From Agromyces kandeliae (GTDB lineage: Bacteria; Actinomycetota; Actinomycetes; Actinomycetales; Microbacteriaceae), in assembly GCF_009674665.1 (NCBI RefSeq), contig NZ_WKJD01000016.1, forward strand, positions 372,001 to 436,000: DNA of 64,000 nucleotides, read 5' to 3'. The notes beneath the pieces were generated by a model that worked only from the letters and a program-made list of their open reading frames with translations, did not search any database and had not been told where the DNA came from. The position numbers and the translations under genes were made by a program. Positions 33,000 to 42,066 of the stretch are shown in pieces. Each line of letters begins with the position of its first letter. Position 1 is the stretch's first letter.

Positions 33000-33872
33000 A
33001 TGACCATCCTCGTCACCGCCGCCTCCGGCCACCTCGGCCGCCTCGTCGTCGAGGCGCTGCTCGAGCGCGGCGCCGCCCCCGCCGACGTGATCGCCGCATC
33101 GCGCGACACGTCGAGGATCGCGGACCTCGCCGCCCGAGGCATCCGCACCGTCGAGCTCGACTACGCCCGCCCCGAGACCATCGCGCCCGCGCTCGAGGGC
33201 GTCGACGCGCTGCTGCTCGTCTCGGGCACCGCCTTCGGCGAGCGCGTCGACCAGCACCGCAACGTCATCGAGGCCGCGAAGGCGGCCGGCGTCGCCAAGC
33301 TCGCCTACACGAGCGGGCCGAACGCCGACACGAGCGACCTCGTGCTCATTCCCGAGCACCGCGGCACCGAGGAGGTCATCGCCGAGGTCGGCGTCCCGGC
33401 CGTGATCCTGCGCAACAACTGGTACACCGAGAACTATGCGCAGGATGTCGCGGTCGCCGCCTCCACCGGCGTGATCGCCGCCGCGACCGGCACCGGTCGG
33501 GTCGCATCGGCACCGCGGCGCGACTACGCCGAGGCCGCGGCGGTCGTCCTCCTCGAGGAGGGGCACGTCGGCGAGGTGTACGAGCTCGGCGGTGACGAGC
33601 CCTGGACGTTCGCGGAGCTCGCGGCCGCGGCGTCAGCCGTGCTCGACCGCGAGGTCGCGTTCGTCGACCAGGCGCCGGAGGAGCGCATCGCCTCGCTCAT
33701 CGCGGTGGGCCTCGACGAGGGCACGGCAGGCTTCGTCGCGGCGATCGACGAGGGCATCGCGCGCGGCGACCTCGCCGAGTCGGACGGGACGCTCTCGCGA
33801 CTCATCGGACGACCCACGACGCCGCTCGTCGACGCCCTCCGCGACGTCGTCGAGACGCAGCGCGCCGCCTGA
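33000..33872 (+). CDS. qorB: NAD(P)H:quinone oxidoreductase, QorB-like
   Basis: A 290-aa atypical short-chain dehydrogenase. The dinucleotide loop is TAASGHLGRLVVEAL (residues 6-20, the NmrA/QorB form), followed by AYTSGPNADTS and EHRGTEEVIAEVGVPAVILRNNWYTENY, all characteristic of QorB (YtfG). It reduces quinones with NADPH and protects against quinone and thiol stress. Control by the divergent HxlR gene is likely from the shared operator. Confidence 0.93.
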   Translation: MTILVTAASGHLGRLVVEALLERGAAPADVIAASRDTSRIADLAARGIRTVELDYARPETIAPALEGVDALLLVSGTAFGERVDQHRNVIEAAKAAGVAKLAYTSGPNADTSDLVLIPEHRGTEEVIAEVGVPAVILRNNWYTENYAQDVAVAASTGVIAAATGTGRVASAPRRDYAEAAAVVLLEEGHVGEVYELGGDEPWTFAELAAAASAVLDREVAFVDQAPEERIASLIAVGLDEGTAGFVAAIDEGIARGDLAESDGTLSRLIGRPTTPLVDALRDVVETQRAA

Positions 33873-33888
33873 GCGCATTCGGCGATCG

Positions 33889-33953
33889 ACGGCGAGGTCG
33901 CACGAATCGCCGCCCGAGACCACCCGGGTGGATGATTCGTGCGACTTCGCCGT
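33889..33953. repeat. Long hairpin with inner palindrome
   Basis: Arms 33889-33908 and 33934-33953 pair at 19 of 20 positions. The loop holds a further perfect palindrome, CCACCCGGGTGG (33920-33931). It lies 17 nt after the QorB stop and may act as its terminator. The right arm shares the decamer GTGCGACTTC with the hairpin at 60223-60281. Confidence 0.75.
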
Positions 33954-34046
33954 TTCCGGGCGACGGATGCTGCGACATCCGACTGCCCGATTCGTGAGGC
34001 TTCGTCAAGACCCTTCCATGCTCTTCCCCCTGTCCGGGGGACGTGT

Positions 34047-34080
34047 TAGCGTCCGTCTCACTTGCCCGGGAATCCCGGGC
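34047..34080 (+). promoter_or_regulatory. Putative promoter and leader palindrome of the M6 protease gene
   Basis: TAGCGT (34047-34052) is a plausible -10. Downstream, GCCCGGGA-A-TCCCGGGC (34064-34080) is a perfect palindrome in the leader, 12 nt before the ribosome site AAGGAGAG. The palindrome could be an operator or an mRNA hairpin; I cannot tell which. Confidence 0.45.
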
Positions 34081-34102
34081 GATTTCCCTGTAAGGAGAGC
34101 AC

Positions 34103-36418
34103 GTGAAGCAACGCACGCGCGGATGGCTCGCTGTGACCGCAGCGAGCGCGACGATGGTCGCCGGAGCCGCCTTCGGACCGGCCGCGATCGCCGCCCCCGC
34201 GACCGATTCCCCTACCGACTCGACCGCAGCCGCCGAGGCGCGACCCGACAACCGCCCCGGCCCGCTGACCCAACGACAGGACGAGCGCCGCAAGGCGGCG
34301 CAGGAGCTGATCCTGTCCGGCCAGGCGGCGCCCGGCGACGACGGCGTCGTCCAGCTTGCGGAAGACAAGTACTACCAGGCAGCCGTCAGCGGCTCGGGTC
34401 GCCTGTTCACGATCCTCGCCGAGTTCGGCGACCAGGGCAGCGGCAAGCTCGGCACGACGCCCGGCCCGCTGCACAACGAGATCGCCGAGCCCGACCGCAC
34501 GGTCAACAACAGCACGCACTGGCGCGCCGACTTCGACACCGCCTACTACGAGGACCTCTTCTTCGGCCCTGAGGACTCCATGGCCGACTTCTACTCGAAG
34601 CAGTCCTCGGGGAACTACACCGTCGAGGGCGAGGTGAGCGACTGGGTGCAGGTGCCCGGCAACGCCTCGACCTACGGCGACAACAGCGTCGAGGACGACG
34701 GCGGCGCGTGGCAGTTCATCGCCGACTCCGCCGACGCGTGGTACGCCTCCCGCATCGCCGACGGCGCGACCCCCGACGAGGTCGAGGCCGAGCTCGCCTC
34801 GTTCGACGTCTGGGACCGCTACGACTTCGACGACGACGGGAACTTCGACGAGCCCGACGGCTACCTCGACCACTTCCAGGCCGTGCACGCCGGCGAGGGC
34901 GAGGACGCGGGCGGCGGCGCCCAGGGCGACGACGCGATCTGGTCGCACCGCTGGTACGTCAACTCGACCGACTTCGGCCAGACCGGTCCGATGGTCGGCG
35001 ACACGCAGGTGAAGTTCGGCGGTACCCGGATCGGCGACTCCGGCATCTGGATCGGCGACTACACGGTCGAGCCCGAGAACGGCGGCCTCGGCGTCTTCGC
35101 GCACGAGTACGCCCACGACCTCGGCCTGCCCGACTTCTACGACACCGCGGGCGGCGAGAACTCGACGTCGTTCTGGACCCTCATGTCCAGCGGCTCGTGG
35201 CTCGGCGAGGGCGGCGACGACATCGGCACCACGCCGAACTACATGGGTCCGTGGGAGAAGCTCCAGCTCGGCTGGCTCGACTACGCGGTCGTCGACCAGG
35301 GCGCCGGCGACGCGGGCGAGTTCACGCTCAGCCCCGCGGCCCGCCAGGTCGCCGACCAGGAGCAGGCGCTCGTCATCGACGTCCCCGACGCGGGCATCAC
35401 GAGCGAGTACACCGCACCGAACTCCGGTTCGCACGCCTGGTGGACCGGCAGCGCCGACGACCTCAACACGACGCTGACGCGCACGCTCGACCTGGCCGGC
35501 GTGCGCTCGGCCACCGTGACGGCCAAGGCCTGGTACGACATCGAGGCCGGCTACGACTACCTCTACGCGGAGTACTCGGTCGACGGCGGCGCGAACTGGA
35601 CCCAGGTCGGCAGGCCCCTCGACGGCTCGTCGAACGGTCGTTGGTCGAACCTCCGGTACAGCGTGCCCGGCGGCAGCGAGGTGCAGTTCCGGTTCCGGTA
35701 CCAGACCGACGGCGGCGTGCACTACGCCGGCGCGTTCCTCGACGACATCGTGATCAAGAGCGGCGGCACCACGCTGCTCACCGACGACGTCGAGTCCGGC
35801 GAGAACGGCTGGACCGCCGCGGGCGACGGCTTCACGATCAGCACCGGCACCGAGACGAGCGAGGGCGACCGCTACTACCTCGTCGAGAACCGCACGTACG
35901 TCGACTACGACGCCACGCTCGAGCACGGCCCGTACCAGTTCGACAAGGGCCTCACGGCGCCCGACCACGTCGAGCACTTCCCGTTCCAGGACGGCATGCT
36001 CGTGTGGGCGATCGACGAGGCGTACGGCGACAACAACACCATCGAGCACCAGGGGCACGGCCTCGCGCTCCCGGTGGACGCGAACCCGGTCAAGTTCGCC
36101 TACGAGGACGGCACCGGGCCGAGCAACCGGCGCCAGCCGTTCGACGCCACCTTCGGCCTGCAGGCGATCGACGCGGTCACCCTGCACAAGGAGGTCCTCG
36201 TCGGCAAGGGCAGGAGCCAGTCGGTCGACTACATCGGCGCGGTGGGCTCCGACGGGACGACGCAGCAGACGGCCACCTTCACGGACGCCGACGCGAACGC
36301 GTTCTTCCACTCGTCGAACCCGCTCGGCGGCGTGATCGTCGCCGGGCACGGCGTCGAGGTCACCGTGACCTCGCAGGTCACGGGCGGCACGATGACGATC
36401 CACGTCGTCAACCCGTGA
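34103..36418 (+). CDS. Secreted immune inhibitor A-type M6 metalloprotease
   Basis: A 771-aa exported protease. A Sec signal peptide covers residues 1 to about 30 (Lys/Arg start, hydrophobic core, cleavage near IAAPA). The zinc motif is HEYAHDLGLPD at 334-344 (HExxHxxGxxD), with the downstream Met-turn SFWTLMSSGSW. The C-terminal 400 residues form beta-rich domains as in Bacillus InhA, including a MAM/jelly-roll-like part (about 480-560). No LPXTG or membrane anchor is present, so it should be released. AAGGAGAG precedes the GTG. It degrades extracellular proteins; the target is unknown. Confidence 0.94.
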   Translation: MKQRTRGWLAVTAASATMVAGAAFGPAAIAAPATDSPTDSTAAAEARPDNRPGPLTQRQDERRKAAQELILSGQAAPGDDGVVQLAEDKYYQAAVSGSGRLFTILAEFGDQGSGKLGTTPGPLHNEIAEPDRTVNNSTHWRADFDTAYYEDLFFGPEDSMADFYSKQSSGNYTVEGEVSDWVQVPGNASTYGDNSVEDDGGAWQFIADSADAWYASRIADGATPDEVEAELASFDVWDRYDFDDDGNFDEPDGYLDHFQAVHAGEGEDAGGGAQGDDAIWSHRWYVNSTDFGQTGPMVGDTQVKFGGTRIGDSGIWIGDYTVEPENGGLGVFAHEYAHDLGLPDFYDTAGGENSTSFWTLMSSGSWLGEGGDDIGTTPNYMGPWEKLQLGWLDYAVVDQGAGDAGEFTLSPAARQVADQEQALVIDVPDAGITSEYTAPNSGSHAWWTGSADDLNTTLTRTLDLAGVRSATVTAKAWYDIEAGYDYLYAEYSVDGGANWTQVGRPLDGSSNGRWSNLRYSVPGGSEVQFRFRYQTDGGVHYAGAFLDDIVIKSGGTTLLTDDVESGENGWTAAGDGFTISTGTETSEGDRYYLVENRTYVDYDATLEHGPYQFDKGLTAPDHVEHFPFQDGMLVWAIDEAYGDNNTIEHQGHGLALPVDANPVKFAYEDGTGPSNRRQPFDATFGLQAIDAVTLHKEVLVGKGRSQSVDYIGAVGSDGTTQQTATFTDADANAFFHSSNPLGGVIVAGHGVEVTVTSQVTGGTMTIHVVNP

Positions 36419-36452
36419 GCTGACGCACACGTCGTCCCCAGCGGATGACACG

Positions 36453-36487
36453 CGAGGGCCCGTCTCCATCACGGAGGCGGGCCCTCG
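36453..36487 (+). terminator. Terminator between the protease and DUF389 genes
   Basis: A 15-bp stem with one G-U pair (36453-36467 with 36473-36487) and a 5-nt loop, 34 nt after the protease stop. A TACGCT box (36491-36496) that may start the next transcript follows immediately. Confidence 0.8.
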
Positions 36488-36539
36488 TCGTACGCTCTGC
36501 TCAGCGCCCCGGAAGCGGGCGCCGATCGAGGAGCGAGCC

Positions 36540-37595
36540 ATGTCCCAGCCCCTGCCGGCGCAGCCGTCGCCGGAGCACGGACCCGTCTACCCGCCTCCGC
36601 CCTCCGATGCGCTCAACCGCATCGAGGACATGCGCGAATCGGTGTTCCTCGACGGGCCGAAGCGCCGTCGCAAGATCCAGCGCTTCTGGATCCTGCTCTC
36701 GCTCTCGTCCGTGATCGCCGCGGCGGGCGTCGTGGGCGACTCGACGGCGACCGTCATCGGCGCCATGATCGTCGCCCCGATGATGCTCCCGATCCAGGGC
36801 ACGATGCTCGCGACCGTGCTCGGCGACCGGCGCAACCTGACGCTGTCGCTGCTCATGATGATCGGCGGCGCGGCGGCCGCGATCGCGATCGGCTACGCGG
36901 TCGGACTGCTGGCGGCGAGCCCGATCACCGAGCAGACGAACTCGCAGGTCGCGGCCCGCGCCACGCCGGGCCTCATCGACCTGCTCGCCGCGCTCGCGAC
37001 GGGAGCGGTCGGCTCGATCGCGCTCGTCCGCAAGGACATCTCCGACACGCTGCCCGGCGTCGCGATCGCGATCTCGCTCGTCCCGCCGCTCGTCGTGGTC
37101 GGCATCGCGGCCGAGTCCGGCGACCTCGGCAGCTCGATCGGCTCCCTCATCCTGTTCATCGCGAACGTCGCGGCGATCCTCGGCACCGGCGTGGTGATCA
37201 TGGCGATCTACCGCGTGCAGCGATGGGGACGCATCGGGCACCAGACCCCGCCCCCGGGGACGAAGGCCGTGAACCGCAAGCGGTCGAACATCGCGATCGC
37301 CGGGATGCTGGTTCTCGTCGCGATCCCGCTGAGCGCGTCGACCTGGATCACGACGACCCTGAACACGCAGCAGGCGACGATCACGCAGGCGGCGAGGGCG
37401 TGGGCCCTGACGAGCAACCTCGACGTGATCTCGGTCGACTACGTCTCGGCGCTGTCGTACCTCGTGCGCATCACCGGCGGCGAGCAGGCACCGGAGGTCG
37501 CGGACCTCACCGATCGGCTGACCGCGGCCGGCGTCGACCCGTCGACCGTCGACGTCGAGTGGATCCCGTCCGTGCGGGTGAACGCGGGCGACTGA
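36540..37595 (+). CDS. DUF389 membrane protein
   Basis: A 351-aa membrane protein with six or so helices. It carries the DUF389 core: FWILLSLSSVIAAAGVVGDSTATVIGAMIVAPMMLPI at about residues 48-85 fits the family pattern (S-AT-IGAMI-APMM-PI), and a second half containing LPGVAIAISLVPPL. A soluble C-terminal domain of about 80 residues follows the last helix. The function is unknown; some members have been reported as ion or metabolite carriers, which I cannot confirm here. CGAGGAG lies about 7 nt before the ATG. Confidence 0.9.
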   Translation: MSQPLPAQPSPEHGPVYPPPPSDALNRIEDMRESVFLDGPKRRRKIQRFWILLSLSSVIAAAGVVGDSTATVIGAMIVAPMMLPIQGTMLATVLGDRRNLTLSLLMMIGGAAAAIAIGYAVGLLAASPITEQTNSQVAARATPGLIDLLAALATGAVGSIALVRKDISDTLPGVAIAISLVPPLVVVGIAAESGDLGSSIGSLILFIANVAAILGTGVVIMAIYRVQRWGRIGHQTPPPGTKAVNRKRSNIAIAGMLVLVAIPLSASTWITTTLNTQQATITQAARAWALTSNLDVISVDYVSALSYLVRITGGEQAPEVADLTDRLTAAGVDPSTVDVEWIPSVRVNAGD

Positions 37596-37602
37596 TCCGG
37601 CA

Positions 37603-37806
37603 TCAGTGCGCGCTGCGCGCACGGCCGAACTGCAGTCGGGCGAGCAGGCCCGCGCCGGGGGTGCCGCGGCGAGGCGCGGCGACGCGCTCCGAGCGCGCGA
37701 GCGCTCGACGCTCGGCGGCGACGCTGCGGCGCTCCGCGACGAGCTCGGCCGTGCGCTGGTCGTGCTCGGTCATCTGCTGTGCGAGGAAGCCGTGTGCGAG
37801 GTCCAT
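37603..37806 (-). CDS. Small basic protein of unknown function
   Basis: A 67-aa ORF starting MDLAHGFLAQQMTEHDQR, then a strongly charged helical stretch rich in Arg, Ala and Glu (about residues 18-45), and a basic tail. GAAGGGA lies 8-9 nt before the ATG, and the ORF fits the gap between DUF389 (convergent) and the sulfatase operon. I do not recognise a family. A small inverted repeat, AGGTGG-N4-CCACCT, lies just upstream of the ribosome site. It could be a real stress-type small protein or chance coding; homologues would decide. Confidence 0.5.
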   Translation of the reverse strand: MDLAHGFLAQQMTEHDQRTAELVAERRSVAAERRALARSERVAAPRRGTPGAGLLARLQFGRARSAH

Positions 37807-37919
37807 GATCCCGATCCCTTCGTGAGGTGGCTGACCACCTGCACTCAGGTTCCTCGCTGAGGTGGGCCCCGCGTATCGGGCGGGTGTCCTATCTTGGGCC
37901 GCCGCAGCGCCCCGGGCGG

Positions 37920-37937
37920 GCCTGAGGTACCTCAGGC
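37920..37937. repeat. 18-bp perfect palindrome over the sulfatase stop codon
   Basis: GCCTGAGGTACCTCAGGC is exactly self-complementary and covers the last codon and stop of the second sulfatase gene. It might contribute to transcription termination of the six-gene operon or be a protein site; it could also be chance. Confidence 0.5.
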
Positions 37938-39398
37938 GCTCGCTCGCACCACCGGACCGGCGGGCTCCACGAGGCCGGCAGGCCGCGGCTGGCTCGGGTG
38001 CGGAGCATCCCCCAGCCGCGACTGCTCGAGCCACATCGCCCGCTCGAGCTCTTCGCGGACCTCGCGGTAGGCCGGGTCGTTGGCGACGTTCCGCAGTTCC
38101 TCGGGGTCGCGCTCGAGGTCGTAGAGCTCCCACTCCGGCGGGTAGGTGAACGGCCCGGTGCCGGGCAGGCCGAGCCCGTCGTTGTAGTAGTAGATGAGCT
38201 TGTAGCGGTGCGTTCGGTAGCCGTAGTGGGCCGGCGCCTTGTGGAACGCGTCGTCGTGCTCCCAGTACCGGTAGTACATGCCGTCCGCCGGCGGCGACAG
38301 GGGCGACCCGACGAGGTCGGGCCAGAAGCTGCGACCCTGCATGCGCGGATGGGCGGGCACCCCCGCGGCATCCAGCAGCGACTGCGCGAAGTCGACGTTC
38401 GTGACGATGCCGTCGAAGACGCGGTCGCCCTCGAGCGCGCGCGGGTAGCTGAGCAGCATCGGCATGCGCAACGACTCCTCGTACATGAACCGCTTGTCGA
38501 ACCAGCCGTGCTCGCCGAGGAAGAAGCCCTGGTCGGAGGCGTACATGAGCAGGGTGTCGTCGAACTCGCCGCGCGCGCGCAGCCGGTCGATGACCCGGCC
38601 CACGTTGTCGTCGACGGATGCCACGCACGCGAGGTAGTCCTCCATGAAGCGCTGGTACTTCCACAGCGCGAGCTCCTCGTAGCCGAGCCCCTCGGGCGGC
38701 GAGACCTTGAGGTCCTCCTCGTTCAGGTTCTCGGCGAGGCGCATGAGCGCCCGCCTGGTCGACGACGACCGGGTGTCGTAGTCGTCCCAGAACGTCGACG
38801 GCACGGGGACCGCATCGCGGAACCGCTCGAGGTCCTCGGGCTTCGGCTCCCACGGCCGGTGCGGCGCCTTGTGGTAGATCAGCACGCACCACGGGTCGTC
38901 GCCCTCGAGGGAGTCGAGCCAGTCGAACGCGAGGTCGGTGATCCGGTCGGTCGCGTAGCCCTCGACGATGCGCTCGCCCTCGGCCGACAGGAACAGCGGG
39001 TCCCAGTACTCCCCCTGTCCGTCGTGGCCGACGAGGATGTCCCAGTAGTCGAAGCCCTCGGGCGTCGAGCCCGCGTGTTCGCCCATGTGCCACTTGCCGA
39101 TCATCGCGGTACGGTAGCCGGCGGCCTTCAGCTGCGAGACGAACGTCGGCTGGCTCGCGTCGATCGGCGTGACGAGCGTCGAGACCCCGTTGACGTGGCT
39201 GTACGTGCCCGTCAGGATGGACGCCCGGCTCGGCGAGCACAGCGCGTTCGTCGCGAAGCAGTGGTCGAAGCGCCATCCGTTCGCCGCGATCTCGTCGATG
39301 CGCGGCGTCGCGTTGAGCACCGAGCCGTACGCGCCGATGGCCTGCGATCCGTGGTCGTCGGTGAGGATCATGACGATGTTCGGGCGGCGGGCGGTCAT
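37932..39398 (-). CDS. Cytoplasmic type I sulfatase (second of pair)
   Basis: A 488-aa sulfatase of the alkaline-phosphatase superfamily. The formylglycine precursor is Cys54 in LCSPSRASILTG (CxPSR), and the metal ligands begin with Asp14-Asp15 in ILTDDH and continue with YASDQGFFLGEHGW (about residue 310). The C-terminal block ELYDLERDPEELRNVAND is typical of the family. No signal peptide is present, so it acts in the cytoplasm on imported sulfate esters. The ATG shares one base with the TGA of the first sulfatase (TGATG), so the two are coupled. Formylglycine maturation needs an enzyme not found in this window. Confidence 0.94.
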   Translation of the reverse strand: MTARRPNIVMILTDDHGSQAIGAYGSVLNATPRIDEIAANGWRFDHCFATNALCSPSRASILTGTYSHVNGVSTLVTPIDASQPTFVSQLKAAGYRTAMIGKWHMGEHAGSTPEGFDYWDILVGHDGQGEYWDPLFLSAEGERIVEGYATDRITDLAFDWLDSLEGDDPWCVLIYHKAPHRPWEPKPEDLERFRDAVPVPSTFWDDYDTRSSSTRRALMRLAENLNEEDLKVSPPEGLGYEELALWKYQRFMEDYLACVASVDDNVGRVIDRLRARGEFDDTLLMYASDQGFFLGEHGWFDKRFMYEESLRMPMLLSYPRALEGDRVFDGIVTNVDFAQSLLDAAGVPAHPRMQGRSFWPDLVGSPLSPPADGMYYRYWEHDDAFHKAPAHYGYRTHRYKLIYYYNDGLGLPGTGPFTYPPEWELYDLERDPEELRNVANDPAYREVREELERAMWLEQSRLGDAPHPSQPRPAGLVEPAGPVVRASA

Positions 39399-40969
39399 CA
39401 GGCGGACCGCCGTTCGGGGTCGGCCACGGGCACGGGGGCGACGGATGCCACGGGCGCCGCGGCATCCGCTCGCTCGACGGCCTGGTACGTCGTCTCGTCG
39501 AGGCCCGACTGGGTCGGGTCGTAGTCGACCTCGCCGACGTCGTACATCGTCGTCATCCAGTGGTAGAAGTTGTCGCCACGGTCGCGCAGCAGCCCGTAGA
39601 GGCGCTGCATCATCGTGTTCCGGACCTCCCGCATCTCGGGGTGCTCGTAGACGTTGAGGAGCTCGTCGGGGTCCCGTTCGAGGTCGTACAGCTCGTTCAC
39701 CGAGTCGGGGTTCACGACCAGCTTGTACCGGTCGTTGCGGAGCATCCGCTGCGGGTACGGGAAGTGGTGACCGTGGAACTCGCAGACGATGTCGTCGGCC
39801 CACTCCGGCTGCTCGCCGGCGGCGAGCGGCACCAGGCTGCGGGAGTCGACCGCGGGGGACGGGTCCAGCCCTGCGAGTTCGAGGATCGTCGCCGTGCAGT
39901 CGAGCAGGCTCACGAACTCGGAGCGGACCTGACCGGCCGGACCGCCGGGGATCCGCAGCAGGCCGGGCGTGCGGTAGATGTCCTCGTACATCGCCGGCCC
40001 CTTGTCGTGCAGCCGGTGCGCGCCCGTGAACTCGCCGTGGTCGCACGTGAAGAAGACGGCCGTGTCGTCGACGAGCCCGAGGCGCTCGAGCGCGGCCATG
40101 ACCCGCCCGATCTGCTGGTCGATCAGGGCGACGTAACCCCAGTAGACCGCGATGAGCTTGCGCGTCACCTCGATCGGCATGGTGTCGAAGGTCCAGTGCG
40201 CGCTGTAGTTGCGCTGCACCGGCGGCTTGCCCTCGAAGGTCTCGGCGATCGACTTGGGCAGCTCGATGTCGGCCGGGTCGAACATGTCGAAGTACTCGTT
40301 CGGCACGATGTACGGCAGGTGCGGCCCGAAGAAGTTCAGCTCGAGGAAGAACGGGGTGCCGACGCGGTCGGCGTCGGCGGCGTACCGCTCGAGCAGTTCG
40401 ATCGTGCGCGTCGCGAGGTAGTACTCGAAGGTGGCCTCCACCGGCTGGTGGAGCCGGGCAGCCAGCAGGTTGCCCGGCCCACCGTTCGGCAGGGTGCCGC
40501 GGATGCGATCGCTGATCGCGTACGGCGGCAGGTCGTGCTCGGCCAGGTAGCCGAGGTAGTCCTCGTTCTCCACGGGGTTGTGCCATCCGGGAAGGTCGGG
40601 GCCGTCGAAGCCGAAGTCGGCGGCGTCCTTCTCGGTGCCGGCGTGCCACTTGCCGACGAGTCCCGTGTTGTAGCCCTTCTCGCGCAGCGCCTCCACGAAG
40701 GTGAAGCTGCCCTCGGCGAGGTCCTCCAGGTAGCCCACGTTCCGCTCGTGGTTGGCGAGCACGCGGTGGCGGAAGGGGGCCTGGCCGGTCAGCAGGCTCG
40801 CGCGGGCCGGCGTGCAGATCGCGGTCGGCGTGTACCAGCGGTCGAAGCGCGTGCCCGTGCGGGCCAGCTCGTCGAGCACCGGCGTCGCGGCCATCGCGTT
40901 GCCGTACGCCCCGAGCGTGTCCGCCCGGTGCTGGTCGGTCATGAGGAAGAGGATGTTGCTCGGCTTCAT
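39398..40969 (-). CDS. Cytoplasmic type I sulfatase (first of pair)
   Basis: A 523-aa sulfatase. The active-site sequence is Cys52 in AICTPARASLLTG (CxPAR), with Asp12 and Gln13 at the first metal site (LMTDQHR) and FTCDHGEFTGAHRLHDKG at about residue 310. It is diverged from its neighbour, so the two probably act on different positions or esters. There is no signal peptide. It starts 7 nt after the substrate-binding protein stop and continues directly into the second sulfatase. The Ala/Pro/Val-rich last 30 residues are not part of the core fold. Confidence 0.94.
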   Translation of the reverse strand: MKPSNILFLMTDQHRADTLGAYGNAMAATPVLDELARTGTRFDRWYTPTAICTPARASLLTGQAPFRHRVLANHERNVGYLEDLAEGSFTFVEALREKGYNTGLVGKWHAGTEKDAADFGFDGPDLPGWHNPVENEDYLGYLAEHDLPPYAISDRIRGTLPNGGPGNLLAARLHQPVEATFEYYLATRTIELLERYAADADRVGTPFFLELNFFGPHLPYIVPNEYFDMFDPADIELPKSIAETFEGKPPVQRNYSAHWTFDTMPIEVTRKLIAVYWGYVALIDQQIGRVMAALERLGLVDDTAVFFTCDHGEFTGAHRLHDKGPAMYEDIYRTPGLLRIPGGPAGQVRSEFVSLLDCTATILELAGLDPSPAVDSRSLVPLAAGEQPEWADDIVCEFHGHHFPYPQRMLRNDRYKLVVNPDSVNELYDLERDPDELLNVYEHPEMREVRNTMMQRLYGLLRDRGDNFYHWMTTMYDVGEVDYDPTQSGLDETTYQAVERADAAAPVASVAPVPVADPERRSA

Positions 40970-40976
40970 GGCTGGA

Positions 40977-41999
40977 CTACTCGCCTGCCTGGAGGAACAG
41001 GTCGCCGGTGTAGAACGACGACGGCTCCGCGACCTCGGTCAGCTTGCCCGCTGCGACGAAGTAGTCCTGCATGCCGTTCAGCCACGAGTCGACCGTGCCG
41101 TCCTCGGTGAGGGTGTCGAGCTCCTCGAGCGAGAGCACCTTGTTGTTCGCGGCGTCTGCGGCGACGGCCTCGGCGTCGAGCGCGTTGTAGGCGGCGGTCA
41201 GCTCGACGGCCTCGTCGGGGTTCTCGTAGCGGAACGTGATCGCGTCGCGCAGTGCCTTCAGCACCCGGTCGACTTTCTCGGGCTCGTTCTCGACGACGTC
41301 GTTGCCGGCCACGAACGCGGTCGGGAAGGCGACGGTCTCCTCGAAGTCGGAGTTCTGCGCGATCTCGACGAGGTCGGGCACCTGCTCCTTCACGGTCGCG
41401 AGGGCCGGGTACCAGAAGCCGGCGCCCTGGACCTGGCCGGACGCCAGCGCCGACACGATCGCCGACGGCTCCATGGGCACGAGCTCGATGTCGTCCTTGG
41501 TCATCCCGGCGTCCTCGAGGGCGAGCGTCAGGATCATGTCGCCCGAGGTGCCCTCGGGGACCGCGACGGTCTTGCCGCGGAGGTCCTCCATCGAGTCGTT
41601 GCCCGGCTGGCCGACGACGCGGTCGGACTGGCCGAGGGTGTTCATCGCGATGATCTGCGCCTCGCCGCTCGCCGGCAGCCAGAAGGCGCCCGGGCCGATG
41701 TAGCCGAAGTCGAGGTCGCCCGTGCCGAGCGCCTGGATCTGCAGTGGGCCGTTGGTGAACGACGGGGTCTCGACGTCGAGCCCGTACTTCGCCCAGTACC
41801 CCTGGTCCTCGGCGATGGCGAGCAGGCTGGTGCCGTTGAAGTCGGGGATGTACCCGAAGTTCACCTCGATGACGTCGTCGTACTCGCTCTGCGCGGCGGC
41901 CGAGTCGCTCGATCCGCCGTCCGAGGCGCATCCGGTCGCGAGGAGGGCGACGGCGGCGCCGACGGCGGCCGTGCCGAGGAGCTTCCTGGAAAATCGCAT
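40977..41999 (-). CDS. SsuA/NMT1-type substrate-binding lipoprotein
   Basis: A 340-aa lipoprotein with the lipobox LLATGC (Cys24), so it is anchored outside the membrane. The mature part matches the SsuA/TauA/ThiY group: NFGYIPDFNGTSLLAIAEDQGYW at the start has the pattern of that fold, then GTGDLDFGYIGPGAFW and LRGKTVAVPEGTSGDMIL. This group binds sulfonates, nitrate or thiamine precursors. Next to two sulfatases, a sulfated or sulfonated compound is the likely ligand. It lies 67 nt downstream of the ATPase gene, inside the operon. Confidence 0.93.
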   Translation of the reverse strand: MRFSRKLLGTAAVGAAVALLATGCASDGGSSDSAAAQSEYDDVIEVNFGYIPDFNGTSLLAIAEDQGYWAKYGLDVETPSFTNGPLQIQALGTGDLDFGYIGPGAFWLPASGEAQIIAMNTLGQSDRVVGQPGNDSMEDLRGKTVAVPEGTSGDMILTLALEDAGMTKDDIELVPMEPSAIVSALASGQVQGAGFWYPALATVKEQVPDLVEIAQNSDFEETVAFPTAFVAGNDVVENEPEKVDRVLKALRDAITFRYENPDEAVELTAAYNALDAEAVAADAANNKVLSLEELDTLTEDGTVDSWLNGMQDYFVAAGKLTEVAEPSSFYTGDLFLQAGE

Positions 42000-42066
42000 G
42001 GCTGTGCTTCCCTTCAGTGGGTGTGGGGGTGATTCCGGTGCTGGATGGGTGGGGGCGGGCGCCGCG

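Noticed and set aside
37932-40969. Sulfatases as choline sulfatase (BetC) linked to the BCCT transporter
   Set aside because: The BCCT gene lies 33 kb away, no bet genes are near, and the active-site surroundings do not point to BetC specifically.
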